This document shows, in pieces, positions 54,220 through 64,000 of a stretch of 64,000 nucleotides of DNA. Source of the DNA: Podospora bellae-mahoneyi (lineage: Eukaryota > Ascomycota > Sordariomycetes > Sordariales > Podosporaceae); the NCBI RefSeq assembly GCF_035222275.1, contig NW_026946359.1:6200001-6264000 (forward strand). The letters are read 5' to 3'. Positions within the stretch are counted from its first letter, which is position 1; every line of letters begins with the position of its first letter. A program made the translations under genes and the position numbers. The notes beneath the pieces were generated by a model. That model made no database searches, had not been told where the DNA came from, and saw only the letters and a program-made list of their open reading frames with translations.

Positions 54220-56721
54220 AACACAACCAACAACAACAACAACAGCAACAACAACAACAACAACAACAACAGACTCAATCCCCCCCATTGTCTCTGCCAC
54301 TGCCTCATTCCCAGTCCCACTCGTACTCCCTCTCTCATCCCCATCCGCACCCGCACTACGATCCGATCTACCCCGGATGGTCCTCTTCGGCACAGAGTGC
54401 CAGTCCCGCATATCAGTGGGTGGCCCCCGCTTCTGCCCCCGGCCCTCCCCCGTCACATGCCATCCCGCTCCTTTCGGTTCCGTTGCAGCTGCAGTCAATC
54501 TTGAGGCCGTCAGGCTCCGATCAATTCTTTCCCAACGGCGGAGCAGGGAGTACAAACCCTAGCGGGTCCAACTCTGTGCCACCCAGCTTTCACTCGAACC
54601 AAAATCTTCCACATCTCGATTCCACCGTGCCACCACCCTTCTCCTTCCCCTACCGCCATCCTTCTGCCCTCCACCGGTTTTCGGTGGCGCCAGTTATTCA
54701 AAACCACCAGAGCCACTCGGGCTTGCCACCAGCCCCGTCTTTTCCTCAAGCGTCAACCCAAAACCAAACCCACCAACTTTACCAGAGTCAGCCTGGCCGG
54801 GAGGCGCTGTCTTCTGTAGCCATGAATACCGACCGCCCTTCTCCCAGCGATGCCCCCGCCGCTCAGCCCTCCCAGGCAGCTTCGGGTACCAACATGTCTT
54901 CCAACCCAAGTTCTGGAGCCGGCCCGGCGTCCTCTGGCTTGCCCCAGCCGGTCAATGGCTCAGGGGAGCCGTCGAGACGATCGGATCGTGGCCCCGGGAG
55001 CAACAGGGCGTCCGGTCAGTTACCGCTTCCCGAACCTCGCCCAATGACCGCCGGTGACTCGACCCTGGCCATGTATCGGGGGTTCAGTGGTGAACAACGC
55101 CGAAGCGTGATTCGTCGAGCTCGTGCTGAGCTGGCCCAACCAACCGGTGACGACTACGATGAAAGCGAAGAGGACTACAGCCCGATCGACGACGATGATG
55201 AAGCGTACCGCTTTGCCACCCAGTTCGGCCACGGATACATGCCGGACGAGAGTCGTCTCCGCCAACAGCAGCTTCTTCGTGGCCAGATGTCGAGCAACAA
55301 GCGTGTGGCCTCCAAGAAAGCATTGGCCTCGTTGCAGAGCGTCGATATGGAGAGCCTGACGGCATCCGAGAGAAGTAAGTGCTCCCTGCCCCTCCAGCTG
55401 TCAGTTCGAGCTCAACGGTGCTGACTTGGCTGACAGCTTGTGTCATTTGTTACAATGACTTTGGAGTGACGAGTCCCGAGGGGATCAGCGAGGCTCCGCT
55501 TCGACTTCCAAAGTGCAAGCACGTTTTCGGTGACCACTGCATCAAGAAGTGGTTTGAAGAGTCTGACAGCTGCCCTTACTGCCGAGACAAGGTGCCTTCT
55601 GAACCTGTCATGCCCCCCAGTGTTCAGGGATATATTCGAGCGTGAGTTGTTTGGGATTTCAAAAGCTGTGGCGCTGTCGAGTAGGTGTGCTAACAGCTGT
55701 CAACAGGACGGGAGAGTTTGTAGGAATGCCATATCGGCATGGCCCCGAACCAGGCAGCCGATTGCCTACCCACCCGCCGTCGAGAAGTGTCCAGAGCGGG
55801 GAGCGCCGGGCCTCTCCCTCCGACCCCTCGACCGAAAGCATGCGGAGGACTCGGGCCCGGTTCGGTGCCGCCCGTGGCTACGGCCCTCCAGCTTCGAACT
55901 TTGCCACTCCTTCGGGCTCTCGCCCGGGGCCTCCTCCCCATGGTGCTTTCCCGAGCATGGCCGGTTTTCCTGGCTCAGTTGGTGCTGCCCCCCCGGGACC
56001 ATTCCAACCAAGTGGCCCGCCAGGAGCAAGCGGTGAGCAACAGATGCCCCTCTTTGCCCCCCCTGTTTCCTTTCCCTTCACCCAAGAAAGTTCCGTCGGG
56101 CTGACTGGGCTGCTTCGCGCCGGGCGGCAGCTCCAACCGGGTATGGGCAGCAACAGCAACATGGGCAGGGGCACCCTCCTCCCCGATACTATGCGCCATA
56201 ACCTGTTGCAGTTTTTGGCGCCGCCTGCACCGGCCGACTCTCTGAGGAGCCCTTCGATCCTCCGTCCTAACCCGTCTGCTTTTCCGTCTTTGTTACCCGA
56301 TCTGAACACACCATGCACGCACCCATTTTCGGCAGCTGTGCGTCATGGAATGTCCGCCCGCGGCGCGAACCCTACTACTCAGCCGGCCCCAGCCCCCCGG
56401 AACTTGTCAAGAGTCAGACCGGGATACAACTCGACATACTCGACCACGAGGGACGGCCGGTCAAATGCCGACTTGATTGCGGAGGTAGAGGCTCAGTTGA
56501 GAGCAGAGACGCTTGGACCGGCTTCCAGCAGAACGTTGGGTGGCCCACAGGTCGTTCGCGAGCGGCTGCACCAGCAACGGGCGTCATCAACAAGCTCGCT
56601 CGCTCCCCAGCGAGGCTATGGCCATCCGCAGCCTCAGTTGCCCCAGAACGCCCGCGGGGAAGCGGGTGAGCCGCCACAAAAACGACGTCGGAGCGGTAGC
56701 TTCAGCGAGGGGAAGCAGTGA
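53823..56721 (+). CDS. PolyQ RING-finger protein, probable E3 ubiquitin ligase
   Basis: Exons 53823-55374, 55437-55641 and 55707-56721 give 923 aa. Residues about 100-160 are a polyglutamine tract of mixed CAA/CAG codons inside a P/H/S/Q-rich disordered region. The only folded domain is a RING at residues 519-566: C519, C522, C544, H546, C552, C563 and C566, with PYC as the last pair. The fifth metal position carries G549 instead of C or H, as in many fungal CxHVFG RINGs; H551 is nearby. Intron 1 lies just before the first cysteine. The C-terminal 340 residues are again low-complexity. A regulatory ubiquitin ligase is the likely role, but the target is unknown. The leader appears to be long. 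Confidence 0.86.
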
Positions 56722-57362
56722 GCGAAAGGCGGCCACTGACAACGAACCAGCTTTTGTGATTTCTTTTTCTCTTTTTCCCTTCATCCTTAATACCCAAACT
56801 CGTCTGTTTTTTTTTTCTTTTCCCCATCAACTCTGCGACATTTTCGTCTCCTCCCCTGATGCCTATCCGGAGTCGATCTATACCATGCCTCCCACTCTTT
56901 GTTTTCTCCTTTTCTTTTTTCTTTCCCACTCGCACCGCACAGACAATATGGGCATAGACTTTTGATTTTTTTTTCGGGAGCAACACAAAACGGCACAGCA
57001 GCTGAAGTTCTGAGGCTTCTTTCTTCAATCGCCACTATTTTCTTTTCGGCGCTTTTTGACCTCGTGTGGCTTTGATCATTGCGAGCCACGGGTTACCAAC
57101 GAGAACGGCGTTTTCTTTTTTCGCCAGTGGGAGGAAAACGAAACGCGATTTGGGATGGCTTACGCGGGAGCTCGGTTTTTCGGTTCAGTTCACCAAGAGT
57201 GGCTTTTCGTTTTCTTTGACTGGAGGGGTGGGAAGGAAAGGGAATGGTTTTGGTTTTGGCTTGGTGCTGTTTTTTCTCATTAGGCCTCATTGCGAAACGA
57301 ATCGGCTATGAGAGGACATTGTTCGGAAGGGGGGGATTCATCATGGAGTTTTGTCACTTTTT

Positions 57363-57398
<36 letters not shown>

Positions 57399-58718
57399 GT
57401 TGACAATCAGTCTGCGATTGGCGATTCGGTGGGGATTGCGTCCGGGAAGAATGAGACCAGGCAGCGAAGAACGGACAGCAAGTGAATCTACGAGAACGGA
57501 GAAGGAAGAGAGATTTGCAGCGGAGTGAGCAAAGGGCATGGAATAAGTGGACTGGACTGGAAGTGATGATGGGACGGGTAGTGGGAATGGTAATCTCGCC
57601 ACTTTGAGGGGGGCGGTGGCTAGACGAGATGAGATGGGATGGATGGGATCCGATTTCGTGCCTTGGGCTATTGTCTCTTTTACACTTGTTACCCTGAATT
57701 CGTCGTCACTTAGGTCTAGCTTTTCGTTGATGCCTCCTAGCCTTGCGGTAATCAGGAGCAAAGGCTGGCGAAACAGAATAGGGAGACAACATCACTCTTC
57801 TCACTAAGCGCTTGGTGTTCTGTGGGATAGTTGTGATTCGTGAAGAGGAATAGCAGCAGAATAAGCGATGGTTAAATATGTTTTGCGGTGCATGAAACCA
57901 AGCAGAGTGGATATATCTTTGAAATCCTCGACACCAGCTCCAGGGACGTCCCCTTCTCTTGAATAACATGCGAAAGGCGAATACAAAACTTGCCCTTCTG
58001 GTCTCATCATGAATTTCCTTGTAAGCAGAACCCCTCCCCTATCCCATTTTTTTTAAAAATATATATATATATATATATAAGAGGTTGCTCTTGAGATATT
58101 CCATCCTATCTGACCAGAGATATCGGGCAAGCACACCAATGACAGATTTAGCAAGGATAGAAATCTACATCCTTTCTAGTCGTCCTGGCCGGCTTGAAAT
58201 AGCTAATACTGTAAGTCGAGAGATGACAGGAAGAAGTATATCTACTGGAAAACATAGTCATAAGGGACGTAAGACGTTCTCGGGCATGGCGAAGAGGCTA
58301 CGTTGGCTCGAAAGGACGATTGGTTAAGTGCGGGTAGGCATGAGAGAAAGCTTTTGAGGCCTGAGAAGGAACGGATCTATCTTTCCACATGAGGCAAGGA
58401 TGGAGTGGGGCTAGTTATAAGGGACAATAGTATATTTTAAGAGGAGGTTATGTCGGGGGGCTGTTACCTGCTCGGACGAGAGCCGGTTGGTTTGTCTTAC
58501 AGTTGGAGGTGTCATCTCAGCTTGCGGGTTGAAGATGATCAAGAAGCAATCGCAAGTCGAGTCAGTCTTTTTTTTTTTTGTTTTTTTTTTCCCATCCAGT
58601 CCCGGATCATGATATCATTCTCAAAATGAAACTGGAAGACCCGATAAAGCTCGTTGTTCAAAATTTCAAAATATCTCTCGTTGCTCAACACACGGCAACA
58701 CTATATATATCCCACCCC
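56722..58718. other. Convergent gene-free region with simple repeats
   Basis: 2 kb between the stop codons of the RING and APH-like genes. It contains T-rich runs, a long poly-T, and an AT dinucleotide run near 58059-58079. No gene is supported. Confidence 0.55.
57365..57396. repeat. Poly-T tract, 32 bp
   Basis: Thirty-two consecutive T on the plus strand. Confidence 0.95.
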
Positions 58719-59990
58719 TCATAACTTACTCGTCTTGGCCTCCGCCCCCTTGCTGCTCTGCGCCAGCTCCCACGCAAATTCAGCAAACAGCGTCCTCGCA
58801 TCCCCGTGCCTCTTGGCCTGCTCACTGCTCGCCTGCCTCCTCGCCAACCTAGCGGCAATCCCCTGGCAAATCGCCGCCAACCTGAAAATGCTAAACGCCT
58901 GCGCCCACTGCAGCTCCCTCCTCCTCGTCTCCACCACCGCCCTATCCTCCTCCCTCGCCTCGGGCTCCAGCACCGCAAAATACAACTCTGTCAAATCCTC
59001 CCTCGACGGCAACCCCCTCGTCGCCTTGGGCAAGAACCCAGGGTGCAAGTGCACCGACCGAGCAGGGTCCAAAAACGCGGTGTAATACGGCGTCAGCAGG
59101 TTCGCCAAATCGGAAAGGGGGTGCCCGATGGTGGACATCTCCCAGCTTTGTTTGTGACAGCACTTGTTAGCATGGTAGTCGCAAGCAGCACAGGGAAGGA
59201 GAAGGGGGTCATACTCCAGAATCCCAATCACCCTCGGCTCCGTCTTGTGGAAGACCAGGTTGTCAATCTTGAAGTCTCCGTGGATCAGCGTCCCCTTGTC
59301 CGCCGGCTGGGCCTTCCCATCGCCGAAAAAGGCCATGAGCTCCTCGAAGAAGGGGAGCTGTCCGACTTGCTCTTTTGTGTCCACGTCCTCGACCGCGGCC
59401 TGGGCACCGCAGATTTGCTTCCAGGTGGCGATCTGCCGGTTGTAGAAGCCGTCGTGGCGGCCGAAGCTCTCCAGCCCGACGCTTTTTGGGTCGATGCGGT
59501 GGAGTTTGGCCAGGGTGCGGACGGCGTCGGCCCAGATGGCGCGGCGGTGGTCGGGGAGGACGTTGGGGATGACGGGGTCTTCGAAGATGCGCCCGTCGAG
59601 GAACTCCATGATGTAGAAGGGGGTGCCGATGACAGAGTCATCTTCGCAGAGGCAGTAGGCTCTGGGCACGGGGACGTCGGTGGTGGAGAGGGCGGCGATG
59701 ATGCGGTACTCGCGCTCGACCTTGTGGGCGGTTTTGGAGACGAGCTTTCCGGGAGGCTTCTTGCGGAGGACGTAGCGGTCGCCCGAGGGGGTGGTGAGCT
59801 GGTAGGTGGGGTTTGATTGGCCGAATCCAAACTGTTTTGTAGTGTTAGCAGTGGTGGTGATGAAGGGGGGGTTGGTGACGAGGTGAGTTACCTGGTGGAC
59901 TTCAAGGGGCGTCTCAATCTCAGGGACGGTCTTGTTCAGCCATCGCTCCAGGGAGCGGATGTCGATTGGGTGACGGACTCTTCCTGCCAT
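58719..59990 (-). CDS. APH-family phosphotransferase-like protein (ACAD10/11 N-domain type)
   Basis: Exons 59892-59990, 59215-59831 and 58719-59145 give 380 aa. The fold is that of aminoglycoside/choline kinases. It has FGFGQSNPTYQL (P-loop-like), YVLRKKPPG (ATP lysine), catalytic HGDFKIDN (H217, D219, N224) and the metal-binding aspartate in LDWEMSTIGHPLSDLANLL (D239). This version resembles the kinase part of ACAD10/11, which phosphorylates 4-hydroxyacyl-CoAs before their breakdown. Here it stands alone, without the dehydrogenase. Both introns (60 and 69 nt) are multiples of three and stop-free, so the whole span also reads as one open frame. The spliced form is preferred because it restores FGFGQSN spacing and LDWE. 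The substrate is inferred. Confidence 0.9.
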   Translation of the reverse strand: MAGRVRHPIDIRSLERWLNKTVPEIETPLEVHQVTHLVTNPPFITTTANTTKQFGFGQSNPTYQLTTPSGDRYVLRKKPPGKLVSKTAHKVEREYRIIAALSTTDVPVPRAYCLCEDDSVIGTPFYIMEFLDGRIFEDPVIPNVLPDHRRAIWADAVRTLAKLHRIDPKSVGLESFGRHDGFYNRQIATWKQICGAQAAVEDVDTKEQVGQLPFFEELMAFFGDGKAQPADKGTLIHGDFKIDNLVFHKTEPRVIGILEYDPLLLPCAACDYHANKCCHKQSWEMSTIGHPLSDLANLLTPYYTAFLDPARSVHLHPGFLPKATRGLPSREDLTELYFAVLEPEAREEDRAVVETRRRELQWAQAFSIFRLAAICQGIAARLARRQASSEQAKRHGDARTLFAEFAWELAQSSKGAEAKTSKL

Positions 59991-61927
59991 TGTGAACTGT
60001 TTCCTTTTCTAACTTTGCGCGCAGTAGTCCAAACCAGATTAGCCAAACAAAGCGGTGTTGTTTTTATAGACGTCGATATTCAGCCTCCCCTCTTCCACCT
60101 GGTATCCGGGACTCGACTCAAGCAACAAATACCCCCGCCACCGCTACTTGCGACTGGCTGGCGCGCTGGGGTTACGGAGCTGTAGCGAACACAAACACCA
60201 ATGAGAAAGCGAGCGCGTGCTTGCTTGATGACGCCAGAACGAAGCAGCAAAAAGGAATCACGACAGCAAAAAGGGACAATGGTGAATGCTAGAGGTCCAT
60301 GGTCTAATAATAGGGAAGGCCCTACTATCCGAGGCTGTGGCTACGAGAGCGAAGGCGGCGGTGGTGATGATGGACTTGAGCCGAGGTTGCAACGCAAGTT
60401 CCTAGGTCAGCTCTCCAACAGCGAGGCGAGGCACAACGTGAGCCAAGCCCAGCCGGCGGCACATTTCCGGCAGCGCCCCGGCACTGGATCCGCACCCCGC
60501 ACGGGGCTAGCCGCTTTGTCTCTCCGATTTCGATGCAGTTTGAACATACCGATATCTGATGGGAGTTCTTCAATATCATATGAAATGAATGAGACTGCTG
60601 ACACGTTGGCCAACTCATGAAAGCCTGTCAAGTAGACTGCAGCAAAACTGGACGCGCAGAAGCATGATGACGCTCTGGCCATCAAGGTGCAACTCCTCCA
60701 GAAGCCATCATCACCAGTGGGTCACCACTCGCGGTTTGGGCACCTTACCCCAGATTCCCTCCTCCTCCTCCAGGCTTTGGGGGAAGGCTAATTCCCGATG
60801 GTGTGGCGGGAACCATCTTCCTTCCTCTGAGTGAAAGCACGTCATCTGTTTCCTGAGATGGTGTTTGGTTGTCTCCGAGGTCGTCATCATTCGAGTCGAA
60901 ACCTCGAAGCAGTATCGCACAAACACCATGGCGCTGCGGCATTGACAAAAACAACTTCCACCTTAAAAAAAAACCAGCATCAAACCAAAGATCAAAGTGG
61001 GAATACCAGACTGCATGAAATTGGACATTTTCATGTGTGCAAAAAAGTTGCAAAAAGAAGAATCGAATTCTGGATGTACCAGAGGTTTTGTTTCCAAAGA
61101 TTGTAGAATGGAGTATTTGAGGCCAACTCACGGTCACATCCGGTAAAAGGCAGGAAATGAGTTCGGACTGAGCGGGCCTACTCCGACCTAAACCTGCAAA
61201 CTTGGGGCTTATAAAAGCCTGGTCCACTAAAACTATGGATCAATGCGTTTTGCACAATAGCACAAATAATGCTTCACAACCTGATCATTGTTTATGCAGC
61301 CCCCTGTTATTCCATCTTCACTTGATGTGTGTGTCCCTCAGTCATTTCAGTCATTCAAAGTGCCAACACAGACACACAGGCCAGCTAAACACCTCGTTTG
61401 GACATCATCAACGCACCTCGATAGACATCCGGCCCCAATAGCGGGCGAAAACAAAACTCGCTTCTTCAGTCCGGAAACCTCATCTAAACTGCCAAAAAAA
61501 AAAAAAAAAAAAAAAAAAAAGTCGTCTTGAGCTTGTAGCACATTTGTCCAAACGCTTTTATCTGCTTTGATTCACAATTCACCTAGTTGCCGATCAGCAA
61601 ATTAGTTCCCGACTGTCAAATAGACTGTCAAATAGGAATATTTCAGTGATTGCACCGCCGTCAAAAACAGGCACCAAAACTGGCTCTCGATCCGTCACGT
61701 TGTTGTATGACAATGTGAGCAACCATTAGAAACCGGTTGCACAAACAAAAAGTTGTGTCGAATGTGGTGTCGTCTTCTACCTTTATTATCTCGATGTACT
61801 CACATGCGCCCTTTGTCCTAATCTTCCCGTCCAATGATGCTATATTCCCAACCTCTAAACGCCGTTTACACAGTGGTATCATTTTGTTATCCCTACAAAC
61901 TCCAGAACCTTTCACTCTCAGTCCCAT
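59991..61927. other. Gene-free stretch upstream of the APH-like gene
   Basis: 1.9 kb of promoter and 3' region between two minus-strand genes. No recognisable frame. A poly-A run lies at 61494. Confidence 0.55.
61494..61520. repeat. Poly-A tract, 27 bp
   Basis: Twenty-seven consecutive A on the plus strand, about 400 bp past the RAD17 stop codon on that gene's downstream side. Confidence 0.95.
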
Positions 61928-64000
61928 CTAATCATCCTCAATATCATCATCACTAATCACCAAACTCTCTATCGGCAACCTCTGCAGCTCCTCTTCTCCA
62001 TCCCCCGCCTTTTGCGTCGGATGAAGAATCGCACCCAGTCCCGTCCTCCTCTTCTTCCGTGGAGTCATCTCCTCGGTCGGTTTATCCGTAGCCCAAGAGG
62101 TTGCTGCCTCTTTCGCACCTCCGCTGTCCTCGTCTGCCGAGTCCGCCCCATCTTCCTCGTCCGCACCCGCTCGACCAATGCCCCTGAACGAAGCGATCTT
62201 TTCCAGCTCTTTAGCTTGTGAGGTGCAAAACGCCGATCGGTTGCGGCGGGCGATGTGCGCCATGTATGGTAGGCGCTCGAGCAGAAGCTCTTGACGAGCG
62301 GCATTGCCAAGTGATAGTAGAGGTGTATGAGAAGGTGGTTCTGCTTCTGGCTGTTGCCGGTTGTGACGAGCAGACGAGGCGAACTGGCTACTGGTGGTCC
62401 CGAATGGCACTGCTTGCCGAAAAGCAGACGCACCATGGGCACCGCGCCCTTGTGATGCTGATGAGTGGTGACCAGACCCACCATATTCCCCTTTAAGCAT
62501 CTTGGTAGCCATCAGGTCCGTCAGACCCTCCAGTTCCTCCTTGGTCCGCCACAGTTTCAGATACGTAGGATAAAACATCTTGTGAGCATCGTTGCCACGG
62601 CTACCCCCTTGCGTAGGGTGGCTTTGCCGTTTCACGGGCGATGGCAGCGAAAAGAGCAGTCCTCGGACAGCAACCTGAAAGGCCATCTCATCCTGCCTTA
62701 AAACATGGCTGCTTGAATCCTTCCCTGCATACCCACCTCCATAGCCTTTGCCTCCAAAGAAGATATCCCAGGATGGGCACAGGAGGTCAGCTTCAGATAG
62801 GTAATCAAGGCAGCCGTTGATGTAATCCAGCGATGAGTTCTCATCCTGAGGCGAAGTTTGCTCACACGACAAGGGGTAATTCTCGTGTAATGCTGAGATA
62901 AACGTATGGGTATCAGTTCCAGTCTCATCCATCAGCGTATCAACCGAAACAAGCGATGGGTTAGGCCTCGCAAACCGCGCCATATGGCTAGGCAGCGTTT
63001 CTGCTGCCGATGCTGGTTCGCCTGTCAGCTTACCACCTCTCTTGTTGTACACCACTTTGCCCACGGCATGGAATATCCCGAGCGTCGCCTCTCGCTGCGA
63101 AACGAGCTCTAAGCTATCCTTCTCAGCCTTGGTCAAAGTGGGCACGCTTTTCGATTTCTTCGTCTTGGCCAAGGCGACTTGAGAACCCCAATCGGTATCA
63201 TCGTCGCCTTTGACGCAGAGAAACTCCAAGGAGGACACAGCACTGCGGATATCACCAATTTCGCCCAGTCGCTGCAGCACAAGCGGTCCGGGTGTCCGTC
63301 GTCTTCCCGATTTGCGTGCCTCTTTTTGCACTATCACCTCCAAGGCTTTCGCCAGGAGTGTTGGTGCAACAGGGTTGAACTCAACGATTGCCGTCCCAGG
63401 GTGTCGAAGAACCTCGGGTCCTAGTAATCGATGTGCCGTAAAGCTATCTGCTGAAGCAGACGCAGTAGTGAGCAGTGTTTCCGAAATAACCATGACAATA
63501 GGCGTGATGGGCCCCGAAGAAGAAGCCCGGCCCCATCCCACTATGGCCGGCGTATTCGCTGCCAAATACTGTATTATCGCATTTCGAAAAGAGACCAACC
63601 CTGCAGATGACCGCATAAAGGTGTTGGGAAACTCTTCAATCAAGATCAGCTTCTTGTCTGACCCATTCTGTGCCGGCAAATGCGGAGGCGCCATCTCTGG
63701 CTCCTGCTCTTCGTCTTCTTCGAAGTCTAACTGCCCAAATTTCCCACCCCGACCGAGGAATTCTTCGAATTGTGATGCTGCGCTCTGGTAAGCCTGCCCC
63801 ACAGCCCCGAATGAATTGTTTGGGTTCCTCCACTCCAGAACCTCGCATTTCAGATCCCTGGCGAGCAGTCGTAGTGTTGTCGTCTTCCCTGTCCCTGCCG
63901 CTCCCTTCAGAATCAACAACCGTTGTCTTAACCTCCCACCATACACATCCTCCAACCACCTTCTCACATCCGCCACCTTCTTCTTATGAACCGCCAATTC
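61928..64000 (-). CDS. RAD17: Checkpoint clamp loader subunit Rad17/Rad24 (5' end outside window)
   Basis: A partial gene: 690 codons are visible, open at the window edge, entering as ELAVHKKKVADVRRWLEDV. Rad17 replaces Rfc1 in an RFC-like complex that loads the 9-1-1 clamp onto damaged DNA. Visible are Walker A KGAAGTGKTTT, the degenerate Walker B LILIEEFPNTF typical of Rad17, a sensor region (MVISETLL), and the LGEIGDIRSAVSSLEFL helix that closes the AAA+ lid. The C-terminal part is disordered, with acidic stretches (ADEEDGADSADEDSGG) and a TPRKKRRTG basic cluster that may be a nuclear signal. No intron is seen in this part. Confidence 0.92.
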   Translation of the reverse strand, partial: ELAVHKKKVADVRRWLEDVYGGRLRQRLLILKGAAGTGKTTTLRLLARDLKCEVLEWRNPNNSFGAVGQAYQSAASQFEEFLGRGGKFGQLDFEEDEEQEPEMAPPHLPAQNGSDKKLILIEEFPNTFMRSSAGLVSFRNAIIQYLAANTPAIVGWGRASSSGPITPIVMVISETLLTTASASADSFTAHRLLGPEVLRHPGTAIVEFNPVAPTLLAKALEVIVQKEARKSGRRRTPGPLVLQRLGEIGDIRSAVSSLEFLCVKGDDDTDWGSQVALAKTKKSKSVPTLTKAEKDSLELVSQREATLGIFHAVGKVVYNKRGGKLTGEPASAAETLPSHMARFARPNPSLVSVDTLMDETGTDTHTFISALHENYPLSCEQTSPQDENSSLDYINGCLDYLSEADLLCPSWDIFFGGKGYGGGYAGKDSSSHVLRQDEMAFQVAVRGLLFSLPSPVKRQSHPTQGGSRGNDAHKMFYPTYLKLWRTKEELEGLTDLMATKMLKGEYGGSGHHSSASQGRGAHGASAFRQAVPFGTTSSQFASSARHNRQQPEAEPPSHTPLLSLGNAARQELLLERLPYMAHIARRNRSAFCTSQAKELEKIASFRGIGRAGADEEDGADSADEDSGGAKEAATSWATDKPTEEMTPRKKRRTGLGAILHPTQKAGDGEEELQRLPIESLVISDDDIEDD

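Noticed and set aside
60745-61227. 160-codon minus-strand frame upstream of the APH-like gene
   Set aside because: No recognisable motif and no conserved feel; it is cut by simple-sequence runs.

Overview
The window is nuclear DNA of a filamentous ascomycete, most likely a Sordariomycete of the Sordariales (Podospora, Chaetomium or Neurospora relatives). The reasons are short introns (about 50-80 nt) with GTRNGT donors and CTRAC-type branch sites, GC-rich third codon positions, well spaced single genes on both strands, and fungal-type versions of the proteins. I find 19 protein genes, one intron-containing tRNA-Ala and several long gene-free stretches. I see no transposon, CRISPR array or rRNA. 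All exon coordinates are my own reading of splice sites and reading frame, not transcript data.

Layout. 1-3355: no gene. 3356-3461: tRNA-Ala(AGC). 4067-5115: mitochondrial-type two-RRM protein. 5836-7842: PEX5. 8376-10532 (-): REX1-type exonuclease. 11183-12657: Mis18/Yippee-domain protein with an AT-hook. 12673-14424 (-): SET-MYND protein. 14838-15648: prefoldin 5. 16175-17803 (-): fungal protein of unknown function. 19903-22246: ORC1. 22362-23611 (-): NAS6/gankyrin. 24019-25574: PRP46. 25821-28590 (-): TMF1-like golgin. 29905-31197: alkaline ceramidase. 32045-32597: prefoldin 1. 34719-36848: coiled-coil protein with a conserved C-terminal domain. 37305-38337 (-): HEM25 glycine carrier. 38981-40309 (-): COG8. 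40943-42433 (-) and 42919-47941 (+): two unrecognised proteins head to head. 47942-53822: 5.9 kb without a recognisable gene. 53823-56721: polyQ RING protein. 58719-59990 (-): APH-family phosphotransferase-like protein. 61928-64000 (-): RAD17, cut by the window edge.

The genes are housekeeping functions (peroxisome import, replication origin, centromere, proteasome assembly, splicing, Golgi, prefoldin, heme, DNA-damage checkpoint). They do not form a biosynthetic or defence cluster, and nothing suggests horizontal transfer.

The most striking signal is in gene structure. There is a start codon split by an intron (RRM gene), a candidate 3-nt microexon (ceramidase), a 14-nt microexon (NAS6), four inferred GC-AG introns that are all first introns, and stop-free introns whose retention would give alternative proteins (APH-like gene, HEM25). 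The AT-hook at the end of the Mis18-domain protein is the most interesting protein-level observation.
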